A stretch of 64,000 bases of DNA, from the NCBI GenBank assembly GCA_002914805.1, contig JXTB01000617.1, positions 77,929-141,928 of the forward strand. The letters run 5' to 3'. Below the pieces are notes generated by a model that worked only from the letters and a program-made list of their open reading frames with translations, was not told the origin of the DNA and did not search any database. The DNA is from Parasponia andersonii. Taxonomy: Eukaryota > Streptophyta > Magnoliopsida > Rosales > Cannabaceae. The translations under genes and the position numbers were made by a program. This document shows positions 12,418 to 24,527 of this stretch, piece by piece; the stretch's first letter is position 1; each line of letters starts with the position of its first letter.

Positions 12418-12908
12418 ATTGCCCCCCAACTCTATTAGTTCTTGAGGACAAAATGGAGCTTCCTTCTATTATAAGTGCGAGCTTATAAATGCGACGCCAT
12501 GACATTATCTTGAGATCTTCGAAGAGTCGTCAATTCTCAAATCACATCTTTTCAGAATCACACGTACCTTCTTTTGGCAGATGAAACCACGTATCACCTT
12601 TTCTCAGCAAAACTCGAGGAGACTTTTCCATTTTTTGAGCAGACACAATGACAGCGATGACGCCAGCTGTTGTCTTAAATAGAGTCATTTCAAATTTTGA
12701 AAAGATACCGATTTAATTTCGGAAAATCAACTCCCGCGTGAATTTCGGCCTCTGGATCTGAAAATTAAATACATTGATCTACGACTGTGATTTGATGACT
12801 TCGACATATATATATCAAAAAAATTTATCCGCCTCTTCTTCAAAACTCGAACCCTATCGCCTCCTCCTTCTCTCTCCTGAAACCCGAAGCATCCACAGAG
12901 CAATCTTT

Positions 12909-15585
12909 ATGGCGTCGTTCTGTTTCTCAGCTCGCACAGCTTCATCATCTTCTTCGACGAAGTTATCATCACAATCCTTCAGACGCCATCTTGGTCCCTC
13001 CATCTTCGAAAAAAGGTTAGTATATATCCTCTCTTTCTTGTTCTTCGATTTTTCTAGAACTCTCATTTACAGATCTTATTTCTAGAAAATAGGAACAAAT
13101 CGTAGAGCCTAAATATTTTGAACATAAACCCATCCCATATTCGGATGGACTGTAAAATGGAAAATTTTCAGAATTCTCATTAATTTATAGAATAGACTCT
13201 TTAGATGACTGACAGACAAACGAACTTGTAGAAGAATTTTAGGATCTGAAATCTTATTTTTTGAAAGCCATAATCAGTCGAGTAACGAATTATCGAAGAA
13301 CTGCTCGAACAATTTTTATGAATTCGTAGATCGATTAGAAAAAAATTCGATGAGCAGCTTATTGATGCAATCCTAGGATGAGACCCCAAAACTGCTCGCA
13401 TATAGCTAAGATCCCTTATGCTCGCATAGGACTAAATCCATCCATATTTCTTTTCAGATGTCTAGTAGTGAGGATTTTAGGGAAAGGAATACATTCTCAG
13501 GAGAATCTTCCAATACCAGCGTTAGCTCTATAAATCTCGAAGACTAATTTAAGCCAGAACCTAAAGTGGAAATAACTGAGGTCAGGCAAAGTAGTCCTCG
13601 CATAGGCGACCTTCCTTGACCAATGGCCTCGGTATATCAGAGATGCCCCTGCTTTCGTAACGGATTATCAATATATAGAGGGAGATTGGTCATGTACCAA
13701 TGTAAAGACGAGCTGTTCAACAAACAAGCTCAGAAAAATCGTTTGCAACTATAAAATCGATGTCCTTCTACGCCTTCCCACAGAGTTCAATCAACCACAC
13801 ACACCTCCTCGCGGAATTGCCTCATTCTCAAAAGCAGTTCTTAGATGCGGTGTCCACCTCCCACTTCATCCTCACATAAAATCAATCGTCGATTACTATG
13901 GAGTCGTCCTTTTTTAACTAACTCCAAATACTTATAGATACATGGTAGGTCTGTACATACTGTACCATAAACTAAGCTTAGAAACCCCCACTTCTGAAGA
14001 GTTCGCTTGGTTCTACCAAGTGAAATCAAACCATCAGACTTCGGCTTCTTTTATGTGAGCAAGTGGTCGAACCAAGCAATAAAAATTATCTACGGGGTCC
14101 GCAACAACATGAGAAAATGGAAAAATCTATTTTTCCACTTTGACTACGCGGATAACGGCTTCTTTCAGAACCCTGGTAGGTAACTTTCAGCTTATTGCTT
14201 TCTCTACATAAATATATTATTCTGATCGCACTCGTATGTCATCGCAGAAAATAGGGAATGACCAGGACTCTCCAAAGAGCAGCTCGCAAGGGTATATAAA
14301 ACAAACAACCTTCCGATCGAAGAGTTTGATTGGAAGAAGCTTGAGATGACCAAAAACTTAGTCGCTTGCAGACTAATTCCAAGGGGAGCCGCCTTCCCAG
14401 ATTCTACTAATCGTCCCATCAAACCTTCGAGCTCGAAGAAGAAGCCGAGAAAACAGAAGGAAAAGGGTGCCTCGTCTTCAAAACCCAGGAAACGAAAAGC
14501 ACCTGCCATACCTACAGTCTCGGAAGCATCCTCTTCAGAAGCTGCATCAGTACCAATCTCTCATCAGCAAGAAGGTAGTTATTTTTCTTTTTCCTCTCAT
14601 CGCATTATGTCACCTCGCATGCTGACTCGCATATTTGTACAGAAATAGTTATTGGCAGTGGACTGCGAGCACCGCCCTGGGGTCAATGGCAAAGTCCAAG
14701 ACACCAGAGAGCACACCTCCTTCAACAGCGAAAGGGAAAGAGAAGGTCGACACTTTAAACAAACGAAAAGTTGCCTTCGAGGATATCCTGACAAGCACGC
14801 CTCCTCCTCAGCCTCAAACTGCAAGCCAACCCGAGCCATCCAAGGAGACGACCACTTCTTCTGAGGGATTAAGCCAGGTCGATTAGGGCGAAGAGCTTTC
14901 CGCACTCCTTCGACAACTGCCGGAGAAGGCTGGTATGAGCACGGCCTTCATCAAACGTTTCACTTCTGAAGATGGCTAGGCAAGGATGAAGCGACGATCA
15001 GCCAAGATTGCTTTCAGTTCTGCGATGAGGATGTTGGCAAATGTAAGCATCTTCTATTCTCTCTTCAACGCACTTTTCTGGTATTAATGTATTATATTTT
15101 CAGACCACTACAACTGCTGTTTTGATGCATGACCCGATCCTTGAATGTATTGAAAAAGCCGAAAAAGTTGAAGAAATAACCTAAGCATTCGAGGACTCAG
15201 AGAAGGCTCGCAAGGAAGAGAAAAAATCCTTCGAACTGGAGAATCGGCAGCTACGCGAGGATCTAGCCAAGGAAAAGCTCGAAAAGGAGAAGCTCGAGGA
15301 GAAAATTAAAGAACTTAAGAAGACAATCTCCGAGCATCCGGATATTCTAGAGAAGGCAACTACAGAAGCGGCTCACAAGGCTATAGAAGAGTTCAAGGCC
15401 ACCGAAGGTAATGAGCTCGAAGAAAAAGCCAGTTATATCATCTCGTTGACCATAATATATAATATCTTCTGCGAGCATCCGGATTTCGACTTTTCCATCC
15501 TTGGTGAAGATGTGGTCGAGCTCATCTAGAGTTAGAAGGAAGCCGATGTTGCCAAAACTAGAGACGGTGGAGCGAGCACTTCTGC
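12909..15585 (+). pseudogene. Antisense multi-exon ORF of the Tat-type element ('putative gypsy-type transposon' domain family)
   Basis: On the strand opposite gag-pol, coding text runs through putative exons 12909-13015, 13458-14175, 14248-14574, 14643-15042 and 15104-15585. They are separated by GT-AG introns of 442, 72, 68 and 61 nt. The second exon carries LLRLPTEFNQPHTPPRG, LPLHPHIKSIVDYYGVVLF and LTPNTYRYMVGLYILYHK, a pattern I recognise from the 'putative gypsy type transposon' family (PF04195, from memory). The third encodes a Lys/Ser-rich linker (PRKRKAP, SSSKKKPRK). The last forms a charged coiled coil (LREDLAKEKLEKEKLEEK). Several in-frame stops (for example at about 13543 and 14260) show that it is dead. 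The role of such ORFs is unknown to me. Confidence 0.72.
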
Positions 15586-15595
15586 ATAGCTTCTA

Positions 15596-15601
<6 letters not shown>

Positions 15602-15641
<40 letters not shown>
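15602..15641. repeat. (TA)n microsatellite
   Basis: About 20 TA units lie just after the decayed antisense ORF inside the retroelement. Confidence 0.9.
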
Positions 15642-15645
<4 letters not shown>

Positions 15646-16389
15646 GTTTTCGGAACAATGCGGGCTTCGTCCCTTAATTTTTTGTAATACTTTGCTTACA
15701 TACAGGTGCGAGCCTTTATCAATGAATGCTTTCTTTATTAGACGTTTATTCCTGCAAAACAATTAAAACACTATATTGCAATATAAAGATACATAATTTA
15801 ACCAAGTAGTCAATCACTAAGTGACTGATTGGTATGCTATTCCGATTCGAATCCAACACTTAAAACGGGTTTTAAGGGTTATGATAGGTTAGGTCGCTTA
15901 AGAAAACAGCAAGTATGAGTGGTGCAAACTTAATATTGTTTTTCAAAAGTTCCATGGCAAAATGTAATATAACAATATATCACATCGAACAATTAACGTT
16001 TTGCTTAGTTACTTTGTTGTTCGAGGAGGAAAATTGCGTAATACGACATGCTATAGCATGAAGCGAGGAGAAAATCCTAAGATTTTAAGAAATTTTAGAA
16101 ATTTCAGCGATCTAAAATTCTGACCCCTCTAAATGGACATTTTGCATAGTCCCTTAGGAAGTAAGTAAGAGATAATATTCTGATCCCACTACCCCTCGAG
16201 TTTTATGGTGTTCGAAGACTGCCATAAAACTATAAAAGGTGAACCAAATTGAATGATCGATGAGGAGACATCCTTATTGATAATGACGAATGACGAATAA
16301 TGAATGACGACCATCAAATGACGAACATAAATAGATATCTTTATTGACGAATGACGAATACATGAAGATATACATGAAGATTTACTAAT

Positions 16390-19300
16390 AATAGCGATGA
16401 AGTTGTTCTGCATTCCAAGCATGTTCAATCTTTTGTCCACCAGTGCGAGCTAACTTATATGTCCCAGGTCGAATAATAGCATCAACAACATATCCTTGCC
16501 AAGAGGGTCCAAATACACCAGCACCGTGCTCTTTATTATTAGGTAGAACCTGTCAAAGAATAAGATCGCCAACTTCAAACCCTCAGCTTCTAACTTAAGA
16601 GTTATAATATCGAGCCGTGCACTGTTGATATGATGCGATCCAAAGCTGAGACTGCTCGCGCTTTTCTTCTAAAAGATCGAGCTCAATCCTCATCAGCGTG
16701 CGATTCTGATCTTGCTCATAAGTAGATCGTCGTAGAGAGCTCACACCAATTTCTACTGGTACCATTACTTCGTATCCATAAGCTAAAGAGAATGGACTCT
16801 CTCTAATAGTGGTTTGTTGAGTGGTGCTGGACTCTCTCTAATAGTAGTTTGTTGAGTGGTGCGATAAGCCCACAATACTTTAGGGAGTACTTTTGGCCAA
16901 GCTCCTTTGTGCTTTTCTAGCTGTCTTTATGTTCTGTTTAAGTATCTTGTTTATAGCCTCGACCTGTCCATTGGCTTATGGATGAACAATAGCAGAGAAA
17001 TTCTTCTTGATGTCTAAGTTGTCGCAGAAGTTACGGAGCTCATCGCAGTCAAATTATTTCCCATTATCAGAAATTATGGTATGCAGTACATAACGGCAGA
17101 TTATAGATTTGTAAACAAAATCTATCATCTTCTTTGCAGAAATGGTACTCAAGACTTCAACTTCTGTCCACTTGGTGAAATAATCGACTGAGACTACTGC
17201 ATATTTTAATCCACCTCGTGCTAATAGAAGCATTCCGATAATATCAATTCCCCACATTGCAAATGGCCATAGACTGATCATTGGAGTTAGAGGAACAGGT
17301 GGCATTCTAGGAATAGTTGCAAATTGTTGATATTTGTCACACCTCTTAGCAAATTCCATTGTATCCTTCTTCATATTTGGCCAAAAATAAGTGTCTGCCC
17401 CCCGGAATGGTTTCCATATATTCCTTCGTGAATTTCCCTCATAATGTAGTGTGTTTTTTCTTCATCGACACATAATAACAGCGGCGAACTAAAACTTCTT
17501 CGATAAAGTTTCTCGTCATAGATGACATAGCGAACTGACTTCATTCGAAGTCACTTTGCATTGTCTTTATTTTCGGGGAGGTCGCCATTTGTATATACTC
17601 CATTATAAGATTCATCCATGATGGTTTCTTGTCAATCGACATAGTTATTTGGGGCTCTACTTCGATACTTAGTTTTGCAAGAACTTCGACAGGGACCACC
17701 TTTAGTAATTCGGCATCTTTTGTTGAGGCGAGCTTAGCTAGAGCATATGCCCGAGTATTTTTAATGCGAGGGAGAAGTTGAATGTTATAGGCAGAAAATG
17801 TCGAGAAGAGTCTTCGTACCTCCTTAAATAAGCCATCATTTTTTCTCCTCTTTCTTGATAATCGCCGATCATTTGACAAATGACCAGCTAGGAATCGCTG
17901 TATACCTCAATCATTTCGACCTTCATTTCTCATGCGAGCTTTAGCCTAGCTATCAGTGCTTCATATTCTGCCTCATTATTTTATTGAAAATTTGAAGCGA
18001 AGTGCACAATAAATATTGTCCCCTTCAAGACTGATTAGTACTAAGCCCACACCGGCTCCATTCTTGTTTGACAATTCATCAACATAAAGTTTCCACAATT
18101 TTGATAAATCTGTAGTAGGTTTTTCGATTACTTCTATGGGAACAGTGACATCATATGTAAATTCTGCAATGAAATCTGCGAGAGCTTGCCTTTTAATCGT
18201 AGTGTGGGGTTGAAAATTGATGTCAAACTGACTCAACTCAATTGCCCACTTTAAGTAGTCGTCCTGAAGCTTTAGGTTTTTGCAAAACCTGCTTTAACGG
18301 AAAATTCGTGAAAACTTTGATGGAGTGCGCATGAAAATAAGATTGAAACTTCCTAGATGCGACGATGAGTGTTAATGCCAATTTCATCTCTGGATATCTT
18401 GCTTCGGCATCGAGCAATCTTTTACTTATGTAATATACCGATTGCTGTATCTTCTTTTTTGCCACACAAGCTTCCTCGTCCTATCTATATTGAGGCAGTA
18501 ATACATGATATTCGGATCAATCCCCACCATATCTGAATGATGCCATGCGAAGATATCCAAATTTGATTTCAGAAAAATGATTAATGAAGCTCGCACAAGT
18601 TCTTGAAGCTTCGCTCCGATTTTAAGAACCTTCGACGACCTATCGATTGGAAAATCTTCCAAGTCTTCTATAGGTCCAGTTTTGACCTCACCATCAATTT
18701 CTTGAGGGTCGAGGTCATCGATTGATGTTTCATTTGACGCTTCGCCTGACGCTTCTGATACTTTCCTTGATGTTTCTCCTTGTAGCTGGACCATCATCGT
18801 GCGAAATATCATATCTTTTGTTGCGAGCTTTATTGAGTTATTATAACAAGTCCTCGCATCATATTGGTTGCCTTGCACCTTACCTACTCCTTATTGAGTT
18901 GGGAATTTCATAGCGAGATAATAGATCGAAGTTACTGCTCGAAGTTCCCTCAATGTCAGTCTTCCTAGTATAGCATCATTAAATGCAAAGGGGCAATCCA
19001 CAACTAAGAATTGGGTCATTACCATCGAAACCCTAGGATAGGTTCCAACGTTGACCATTAACTCAATCATGCCCCTGGGCATTATGCTGTTACCTGTAAA
19101 TCCATAGAGTGGGGTGACAGCAGGCTTCAGGTCGCTTTCACTCAACCCCATCTTCTTGAATGCGTCATAGTACAGGATGTCGACAGCGCTGTTATTATCG
19201 ACCAATACTCGCCATAGTTGCATGCTTCCACAGTTGATCTTTATGACCAACGCATCATTGTGTGGGTAATGGACCTCCTTGCCATCCTGCTCTGTAAAGG

Positions 19301-19500
19301 TAATATCCATATTTGGTACCCGTTGAAGCTTTCGTGGTCGCTGCTCGATATGCATAACATTAGTTAATGGTTGTTGTCGCACTTCTCGTGCGTACCTATC
19401 TTGCGCTCTCTTCAAATTTCTACCGATGTGCAGGCTTCCAAAAATAGTTTGCACCTCGCGTTGAATTTTTGGAAGTCGATGTCTGTCTTCTTCTCGCCTT
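16390..19500 (-). pseudogene. Tat-type pol: protease, partial RT, RNase H and integrase, broken
   Basis: Reading 3' to 5' on the given strand: the protease core is at about 19190-19240, where LVDNNSAVDILYYDAF stands where a D-x-G-S type motif is expected. The start of RT runs to about 18465 (FAWHHSDMVGIDP). RT then stops, and the text resumes in another frame at QQSVYYISKRLLDAEARYP, so the palm with its catalytic Y-x-D-D is missing. RNase H text (QALADFIAEF, LYVDE) covers 17976-18236. The integrase core is at about 17054-17374 (MWGIDIIGML, VDYFTKWTE, ISDNGK). Its C-terminal part ends near 16390 (GVFGPSWQGYVVDA, ARTGGQKIEHAWNAEQL). A 35-bp duplication at 16794-16863 also shifts the frame. Confidence 0.88.
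16794..16863. repeat. 35-bp tandem duplication within integrase
   Basis: GGACTCTCTCTAATAGT and the following 18 bases (16794-16828) are repeated at 16829-16863 with mismatches only at one internal base (G to A) and the last base. Since 35 is not a multiple of three, it breaks the integrase frame. Confidence 0.9.
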
Positions 19501-19564
19501 TCATTGTTCAGTTTAGTGTACTACCACAGCCGCTCTTCTTTAATTAATCTTTTGATTTCATCTT

Positions 19565-21265
19565 TCAAACAAAGCAATTATTGGTATCGTGTCCAATGTC
19601 ATTGTGATACCGGCAAAACTTGTTAGGGTCGCGCCTCACTCTAACTCTTTTTATCAGTTTCGATTGACGATACCTCTCTTGTTGGTTTGTGACTGCATAA
19701 ATATGATCTATGGGTACGTTCAGTTCAGTATAGTTGTTGAACCTCATGGGAGCTTTTGGAACCTTCTGCTTTTTTTGTTTAGGCTGCTTTTCAGTCGTTT
19801 GTTCATTACTTCTTTTATTCGACCTTTTATTATTGTTGTTGTTTGTGGTCACATCTTTAGCAACATCCTTTCTTCCTTCCTTTGTGACCTTATGAAGATT
19901 TTCACGTGAAGATTCCACCCTTAGATACCGACCAACTCTACGATAGAAGTCTTCAAGGGTTCTATATTCTCGCTCAAGTAAATCTTCCCAGAGTTTAGTT
20001 TCTGGTCACACTCCAGCCATCATTAGAGTTAAAACTCCTCCTTCAAGTAGGTTGTTGACCTTTGCCAATTCTGAGGTAAAGTGATTTAGGTAAGATCGTA
20101 GAGTTTCCTCCGGACCTTGCCAAATAGCAGACAGACTGACTAGTGGAACGGTTAAATTCTTCGCAGCCTAGAATTGCCTCAAAAATGCAGTCTGAAGTTG
20201 TTGCCAAGATGAGATTAAGCCGGACTTGAGTCCTCGGAACCACTTCTTCACTGCTCCCGTGAGAGTTACAGCAAAACATCTACAACGTACGAGATCATCG
20301 ACACGATGTAGTTCCATCAGGTCGTTGAAGTGATCCATATGATCCTGCGGATCAGTTTTCCCATCAAAAGTATTTATGGTAGGAAGTTTGAATCCGGCAG
20401 GTAAAGTAGCAGCTCGAACCTCCTCGCTGAATGGCAATTGACGATACCCATTAGTGAGCTCATCGTCCCAACCGGCAAGTGCATCTAATGCGATCCTCAA
20501 ATTGTGAACATCGATGTTCGAAGGGAGAGGGAGAATATTATCTTTTGCTGGTGGTAGTGGTGGCCCTTGTTTGTTATTGCGATTTAAGGCAGATCGGCCA
20601 GGCAGGGTCTGCTGTGACCTTTGTGGGGTTTCCATTGAAATAGTGCGACGAAATCGACTTCGGCCGTTGAGATACAATGTGGATCACTCTTGACTACGTC
20701 GTTGTTCTAGATGTTATCTCAGATCTGTAGGATTCTGTCGAAATTCCCTACTAATCCTTTCAAAGACACTTCTCGATTGTCGTTTTTGCTCGTTGTTTAG
20801 ACCATCACGATTGATGGTTGCTCTCCAAGAAGATTGTCGACGATTACGATTTGTGCTCGAACTTTCAGTTCCGGATTCCAGGGGCAAGTCTGCGACCTTA
20901 CCTTTTCCCTTCGAGGTGCAATCTCTATGACGTTCCTGCTGGGCTTTATGCTGGTCACGGTTCCCTGTCTCCAGAATCTGAATTCCTCTCTCAGGTTGTT
21001 GAGCAGGACGTTCTCGAGGACGTTCGTGCTATGATGGAGTTAGCATCTGTCCCTCAGCAAGTCATCGTAGAGAGTCATTAATCTGACTTGTAATTTGTTG
21101 AAGGTTCACCAATGCTTCCTCCATGCGATCGTGTCTCTGGACAATATTTTTTGGTGCGGTCACGGCAGGCTGATCCTGAGCAGGATCTACCTATGCAGCA
21201 GCAGTGCTTTGGGATTGGTTCTGGCTAGTTCAGGTGTTTCTGGTGGTATTTCTGGTGTTTGCCAT
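19565..21265 (-). pseudogene. Tat-type gag, broken
   Basis: The ATG at 21265 begins MANTRNTTRNT and is soon followed by stops. The capsid-like core is at 20168-20677 (TFDGKTDPQDHMDHF, GAVKKWFRGL, SSWQQLQTAFLRQF), ending in a TAG at about 20165. Beyond that stop the same frame continues recognisably (LSAIWQGPEETLRSYLNHF), so this is a simple nonsense mutation. The C-terminal part (19565-19918) is rich in Lys and Asn and ends with a Cys/His cluster (CRYHNDIGHDTNNC) typical of Tat gag. Gag would package the element RNA. Confidence 0.86.
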
Positions 21266-21326
21266 TATTGAACGAAGCACAATTAACAAACTTTTTTGCC
21301 GGAATAGCTCTCCTTCTAATGCCAAT

Positions 21327-21960
21327 TGTTGACAGAGATTTTGTCAACAATGAATTTAAGAAATTGCAAGATGTGGCTTGTGTGTGAAAATAGTTGATCA
21401 ATCAAAGCAAGTAAAAGAGACAAGAATTTTATAGTAGTTCGGCCCCAAAAAAAATGAGCCTACGTCCACTATTGTTCACTATTTTCTGGAAGATTACAAG
21501 AGTTTCGTTAAGTTTCTAAGAAGTAAAAATAATAAATTCCCCCAAAAGTTCTCCCCAAAAGCCTCAGATCCTCACAACAGTATTGAACTTTCTTTATATA
21601 GGTGAGGGTGGCTCAATATTTCCCAATTGTAAAAATGAGTAAGTGTATAATCTATAATTTGAGTAACAATATAACTGAGTAACAACTTAAATGAGATGAC
21701 TGGTCGATCTTGAAAGATAAACTTTTGTTTCCTTTTCTTTGTAGATTACCCATTTGACGAAGCTTGGTCTAGTTTCCTTTTCATTCTGGTCGCACTTAAA
21801 CTTGTTCAGAGGAGGTCGTACTTTATTCAGAGGGAGGTCGCATTCGACTTATTCGAAAGAGGTTGCACTTAACTTACTCGTGCGATCTGACATGTTCTTT
21901 TAGTCGCTAACTTTCCCTTTCTAGCATTAACCAACATATAGATTTTTAGACCGCATAACA
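21327..21960 (-). repeat. Right LTR of the Tat-type element (5' LTR by element polarity)
   Basis: This 634-bp sequence is the partner of 11789-12417. It starts TGTTGACAG and ends CATAACA, followed directly by the ACAAG target duplication. Differences from the left LTR include scattered substitutions and indels such as the extra AAGCAAGTA at about 21406-21414. Confidence 0.92.
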
Positions 21961-21965
21961 ACAAG

Positions 21966-22698
21966 GTTTTTATTTAAAGGCCAGAAAAGAATATAAGAGG
22001 GAATGAAAATATGCAGGATGAAAAAGAAAATATTTTTTCTTTATATTATTATTATTGTGTAGGAAAGAAAAAAAACGTGTAGAAAAAAAAAAAGAAAATT
22101 AGTTTAATTTAAAAAGACTACTTTTACTTATAATATTATTATTATTTAAAGTTAAGTACAAGAGTAATTTTGTAATTTGACTTACCAATATACTAACTAA
22201 ACATTTTTCTTCCTATTTTCTGTCTATTTTTGAGTGGAAAAATTTTGTGTGAGCTCTGTCACTTTTTTTCCTTCCACTTTTCTCTTCTTTTATCTTTTTC
22301 CTTTCATTTTCCATCTTACCAAACAACCTAATTTTTCATTTTTCCTCCACTTTTCTATCAATTTTTTTTCCTTTTTCTCCTTTTTTCTTCCTACCAAATA
22401 TAGAGTCTTGTTATGCTTGCTGTATAATTTCTTTATCAAGTGTACCTATTGTGACTATCTGAAATTTGAAGTGCCTGTGGAACATTTTCCGTGCTATAAA
22501 TTTTGGTTATTGTATTCATTGAGTTTTGAGACGATGTGTCTTAAGACAAGTAAACTAATTGGATCAAACTTTTGGACGAGGGTTATGTAAAAGCAAGTTG
22601 GAAATAATAAGTTTATGGAGTGGATTAATCTAAAGAAATATGTCACCAAATTTTGATCAATTAGTTAGAGACTTCTCTTTGGGAAGGGATACATATAC

Positions 22699-22751
<53 letters not shown>

Positions 22752-22972
22752 CGCAATTCAGACCAATTAAGACAACATTATCCCACATATATAGACTTGG
22801 ATATTAAACACAAGCAACAAAGCTTAGGTGGTTGAAGTTCCCTATTTAGTCTAATGATTTTTAATTTGTTGATAAACAATATTTGAATTCGGATCAAATG
22901 TACTCAAGATTTGTTGTCTTAGAGTGCTGTCCGCAGACCACATGAAGGGCCCCTTTATTAGTCTCTTCCTTT
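21966..22972. other. Intergenic DNA with a possible MITE and a TA microsatellite
   Basis: About 21975-22410 resembles 35248-35565 in style: purine-rich GAAAAGAA text on the left and TTTCCTCCACTTTTCT, then CCTACCAAATATAG, on the right, suggesting a related small inverted-repeat element. A (TA)n tract lies at about 22699-22749. I see no gene. Confidence 0.45.
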
Positions 22973-22984
22973 TTGTTCAATGTG

Positions 22985-23383
22985 GTACTTGTATGGTTGC
23001 ATTTCTTATTGAACAAGGGAACTTTGATCAAGAATGCTAAAGCTGAGGGGCTCAACGCCAGATCGATAGTCCTGCTTATCGTTATTGGACTATTGTTGAT
23101 CTTTCTGGTGAGTAACTATGCGCTCTACATGTACGCTCAGACGAATCTCCCGCCGAGAAAGAAGAAACCTCCTTCACAAAAGAAGCTGAAAAGGGATAGG
23201 TTCAAGCAAGGTCTCTCTGCCCCAGGAGAGGGAAGGATTATGCTACTAGGCATTAGAGAGAGAGAGAATCAAACGGTCGTAGCTTGCCTCACAAGTGTTT
23301 CAAAATGGGCCTCTGGTGTTTATCACGCTCTTAATAACTTTTTTGGCGTCTCTTTACCTTTCTTTCTGGCATGTTTGGTATAA
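22985..23383 (+). pseudogene. S1FA: S1FA-like protein fragment
   Basis: From about 23021 the frame reads [18 protein letters not shown], then a hydrophobic segment ([19 protein letters not shown]), then [19 protein letters not shown] and [10 protein letters not shown]. This matches the plant S1FA family, very small proteins with one membrane-like segment and a basic tail, first described as DNA-binding. Normal members stop right after the SAPGE-type end. Here the codon that should be a stop is GGA and the frame runs on about 36 residues. There is no ATG-led first exon in sight; the upstream frame has no ATG before the match. It is most likely a truncated copy, although a missed upstream exon remains possible. 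Confidence 0.75.
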
Positions 23384-24479
23384 AATTTGAATCATATTTT
23401 ATATATCTAGAAATAATTTTTATATAGAAAATTGATAAGATAGAACAGTTTATCTTATCACTTTTTATATGAAATTTGTTTCTAAATTTATAGAATAGCA
23501 TTTGAATCTTATACTAAATCTGTTAGTTTGTTTAAGATAAAAAGAATGATATACTGAATACTTGTAGAATAATATTTGAATCTTATACTAAATACACTGA
23601 ACACTTTGATCTCTATTGATAGGAGTTGTCGTCTCCTGAGAATTGTGTTAAAAAATATATAGAATGGCACATCATATTGTCTAATGTCTCTTTAAACAAC
23701 AGATCAAAACTATTTCTAATTTGAGTATGACTAGTTGTCTGGGGTACTATAAGAGCTTGCTTCTTAATTAATATTGGTGTATGCATACCAGTTTTAAATC
23801 CTAACTGTAATTATCTTTTGTTTTACACCTATATCTCTACTTGTTCTCCACCACTCTCTTTTTTTCTATTCTTTTTTTTTTTCCTCTCTCAAACTCTCAC
23901 ATGCATTCACATCCCTCTTTCTCTTTTCTAGTTTATCTCTACCGGACAAGAAACTCAAGAGGATTATCCTCAATTACAAATTATTACAATAAAGAAATTC
24001 CTATAGTCTCTTGTAAATCCTTCTCCTGTGTTGATCGCTCTAAGCCTAATACAATCAACGTATAATTGGTCTCGATCTTTGATTTTTTTTTTTTTCCTTG
24101 GAGAGAATTGAAGTAAGTAGACAACTTATAACAAAGTTTGACGTTTTTGGCCTATAAAATTGAATTACACTTGATCTTTGTATGTTTACACATAACCCGA
24201 TAAAATCATAAGTATGTGAGATTCAAAGTTAATTACCAATATTTGTATAGCAATGAGCCACAAAACAGGCATCCTAAACAGATAATCTCAAACTATTGAA
24301 AAAGGAAAATAAGTTACAAAATTAAAGCATGTTTAAGAAAAAAAAGGGGAGGAGGAAATTTTGGGTTAGGTCGAATAAAGATGAAAAGCACAATAGAAGA
24401 AGGAAAGAAGAGAGTAGATAAAAGTCTCAACAAAAAAAAATAATGGTGAAGAAGAAGAAGGTATGGTCGGGGAAACTGG

Positions 24480-24527
<48 letters not shown>

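Larger units (their letters stand above)
11784..21965 (-). mobile_element. Ty3/gypsy LTR retrotransposon of Tat type, defective, with antisense gene
   Basis: Two LTRs (11789-12417 and 21327-21960) begin TG and end CA, and are flanked by the 5-bp duplication ACAAG (11784-11788 and 21961-21965). Gag-pol runs on the minus strand. The purine tract next to the left LTR reads TTGGGGGG on that strand. The primer-site region next to the right LTR reads TTGGCATTAGAAGGAG. The pol order of protease, RT, RNase H and integrase, together with RNase H text such as QALADFIAEF, places it near the Tat/Ogre lineage. The LTRs differ at many bases and in length, so the insertion is not recent. Gag and pol contain stops, frameshifts and a deletion, so the copy cannot act on its own. 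Confidence 0.92.

Noticed and set aside
12774-13085. Independent plant gene next to the tRNA
   Set aside because: It lies between the retrotransposon LTRs and continues into the element's antisense ORF, so it is part of the element.
20818-21081. Plus-strand open frame in the Tat-type element
   Set aside because: Shadow of the gag N-terminal region on the minus strand; no domain, and it lies outside the antisense gene block.
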